Assembly: GCF_029784165.1 (NCBI RefSeq)
Contig: NC_073695.1
Location: 55,005,467 to 55,069,466 of the forward strand
Reading direction: 5' to 3'
Origin: Wyeomyia smithii
Taxonomy: Eukaryota > Arthropoda > Insecta > Diptera > Culicidae
DNA length: 64,000 bases
Shown here in pieces: positions 62,723 to 64,000 of this stretch. Under the pieces are notes generated by a model that was not told the origin of the DNA, searched no databases, and worked only from the letters and a program-made list of their open reading frames with translations. A program made the position numbers and the translations under genes. Numbering within the stretch: position 1 is the first letter of the stretch; the number at the start of each line of letters is the position of its first letter.

Positions 62723-63818
62723 TATGTCCAAAGGTTTAAATGAACTTAAGGGTTTTTACTAAAGAACATCTATTTCCATTCGAGGTTGGACACAGAATAA
62801 TCAAATGTTCCACTCTGATGTCAAGAACAACTTTTCACTGGTTGCCTTGATGTAACATCTTCCTCCTTAAAACAGCCGATACCCTTGGAATCTGAAAGGC
62901 AGCGAAACGAGCCGTCTAGGTCGATCAGCGGTTTCTGGCTCTTCATCGTCCAACTAATCAGGAACATTTTTTAATTGTCTAGTGGCTGTTCAGCAGTAGC
63001 GAGGAGTTGTTGTTCTTCAGCCATGAGTTGTGGTGGAGCTTTTAATGGTGGCGGAGATAGTTCTTGAACTTCTTCATGTTTAGCTGGGTGGATCTTTAGA
63101 AGCAGGAGCCTTCAGGATATCTACATCGTTTGATTCGTCTTCTTCGAACAGGAACAGTATCCTTCTTTGTGCCCAACGCGGTTGTTGAGAAAGCAGTCCT
63201 TCACAAAATGCATTTGACCGCATTGTCAACATGCTGTCTTCGGTTTCTTACCTTCTTGCTTCGAAGAATTTAGCTGATACGGTGCACTCTTCCTGTCCCT
63301 AACGGCGAGAACTGTAGATTTCGAGCTGCTTTGTTGCTCGATGGTCGTGGCGTCTTCCTTTATGTTTACAAGGCGTTGATACTCATCAAGACGTACCTTC
63401 GCTGCATCATTCAGCTGGCCTGCACCGTTCTCTGTTGGCAGTTAAACCATCGTCCGAACGTAATTCCGTTTTCTTCGTCGACGGCAAACTCGGTGATGAT
63501 CGGTGAGAGGGACTCCAAAACCTGCTCCGGGGTTTGATACTGAGGCTGCTGCTGCTGGGCCGCCATCTGCTGTAAAAGTTGGGCCATCTTGAGAATCATA
63601 TCTGGAAGTCCCGGTTGCAGCTGCTGATCAACTCCATCTTCTGCCATGTTCGTGGATTCTTGAGATCCTCGACGCCGAAATGATATGTCCAAAGGTTCAA
63701 ATGAACTTAGAGTTTTTACTAAAGAATATCCTATTTATATTCGAGGTTGGACAAAAAATAAACAAATTTTCCACTCTGAAGTCAAGGACAATTTTTCACT
63801 AGTTGCCTTGATGTAACA
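62723..63818 (-). mobile_element. 1.1-kb Ty3/gypsy-like LTR element lacking pol
   Basis: Two 135-bp LTRs (62723-62857 and 63684-63818) share TATGTCCAAAGGTT at one end, CCTTGATGTAACA at the other and most of the text between (TTCGAGGTTGGACA). Read on the minus strand they begin TGTTACATC. Only about 0.83 kb lies between them, holding a gag remnant, so pol was deleted or never present. Confidence 0.8.
63160..63692 (-). pseudogene. gag remnant of the LTR element
   Basis: The frame at 63692-63411 reads MAEDGVDQQLQPGLPDMI, KMAQLLQQMAAQQQQP and EQVLESLSPIITEFAVDEEN, GITFGRWF, matching the N-terminus of Mag-type gypsy Gag. A zinc-knuckle-like C..CGQMHFVKDC follows at about 63235-63200 in a region with a stop and one spacer residue missing. 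No protease or RT follows. Confidence 0.65.
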
Positions 63819-64000
63819 ATCACTAAACACTAGTATAGATTTCTATTTTTCAAAATACTATTTTTTTTACTTTAAAAATTTTGAAGACCTTGCCCCCCCC
63901 CCCCCCCCCCCCCCCTATTTGTGTTTTCTCGAGAAAAGAATTTTATGCAAACTATCACATTTGAAAACGCTCAATTCTAGAATTGAAAAATGAAGACAGA

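Larger units (their letters stand above)
61883..63916 (+). mobile_element. decayed hAT element, interrupted by an LTR element
   Basis: The left end GGCGTAGCCAGGGGGG is followed by C/G homopolymer runs (61894-61928). The right side ends with a run of about 24 C (63893-63916). Such G/C-run ends are typical of a hAT group in animals. Its own sequence is 61883-62714 plus 63827-63916. The distal right TIR is not complete in the visible sequence. Confidence 0.6.

Overview
This is eukaryotic, insect-type DNA: AT-rich, introns with GT...AG borders, one split conserved gene and a very dense load of mixed transposable elements (TEs). The TE set (an RTE/JAM1-like LINE, a Juan-like jockey LINE, ITmD37E-type transposases, a tRNA-derived SINE, pogo-like MITEs) suggests a mosquito with a large genome, probably culicine. 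The organism is inferred from this TE set and was not tested by a search.

One host gene is well supported, on the + strand: a GDAP2 homologue (macro domain plus CRAL-TRIO protein). Seven coding exons lie at 10524-10690, 13368-13510, 13572-13704, 23608-23717, 23785-24024, 48918-49042 and 60665-60762. All six splice junctions keep frame, giving 338 codons plus 2 bases. The exon with the start codon is not identified, and the CRAL-TRIO exons must lie beyond the right edge. Introns range from 61 bp to 24.9 kb, and the long ones are largely TE.

Layout. 0-4.5 kb: eroded repeats, a CT microsatellite, an ITmD37E fragment. 4.5-8 kb: a complete RTE LINE with a 13-bp target-site duplication (TSD) and two in-frame stops. 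10.5-13.7 kb: exons 1-3, with an inverted-repeat MITE and a pogo-like MITE in intron 1. 13.7-23.6 kb: intron with a SINE, MITE copies and a second ITmD37E fragment. 24-48.9 kb: a TE graveyard with nested insertions: a 1.7-kb TIR element inside an RTE copy; a hAT inside another RTE copy; a 1.3-kb TIR element inside a Juan-like LINE; a hAT inside a hAT; and a nearly perfect 0.5-kb-arm palindrome. 49-60.6 kb: foldback and long-inverted-repeat elements, a TA microsatellite, mariner and pogo-like remnants and a Harbinger-like element. 61.9-64 kb: a decayed hAT with a 1.1-kb LTR element inserted in it.

No bacterial gene, CRISPR array, rRNA or intact functional tRNA was seen. Most short open frames are chance or low-complexity reading frames. 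The elements least easily assigned are the 29002-30703, 37301-38637, 45111-46347 and 50441-53599 structures.
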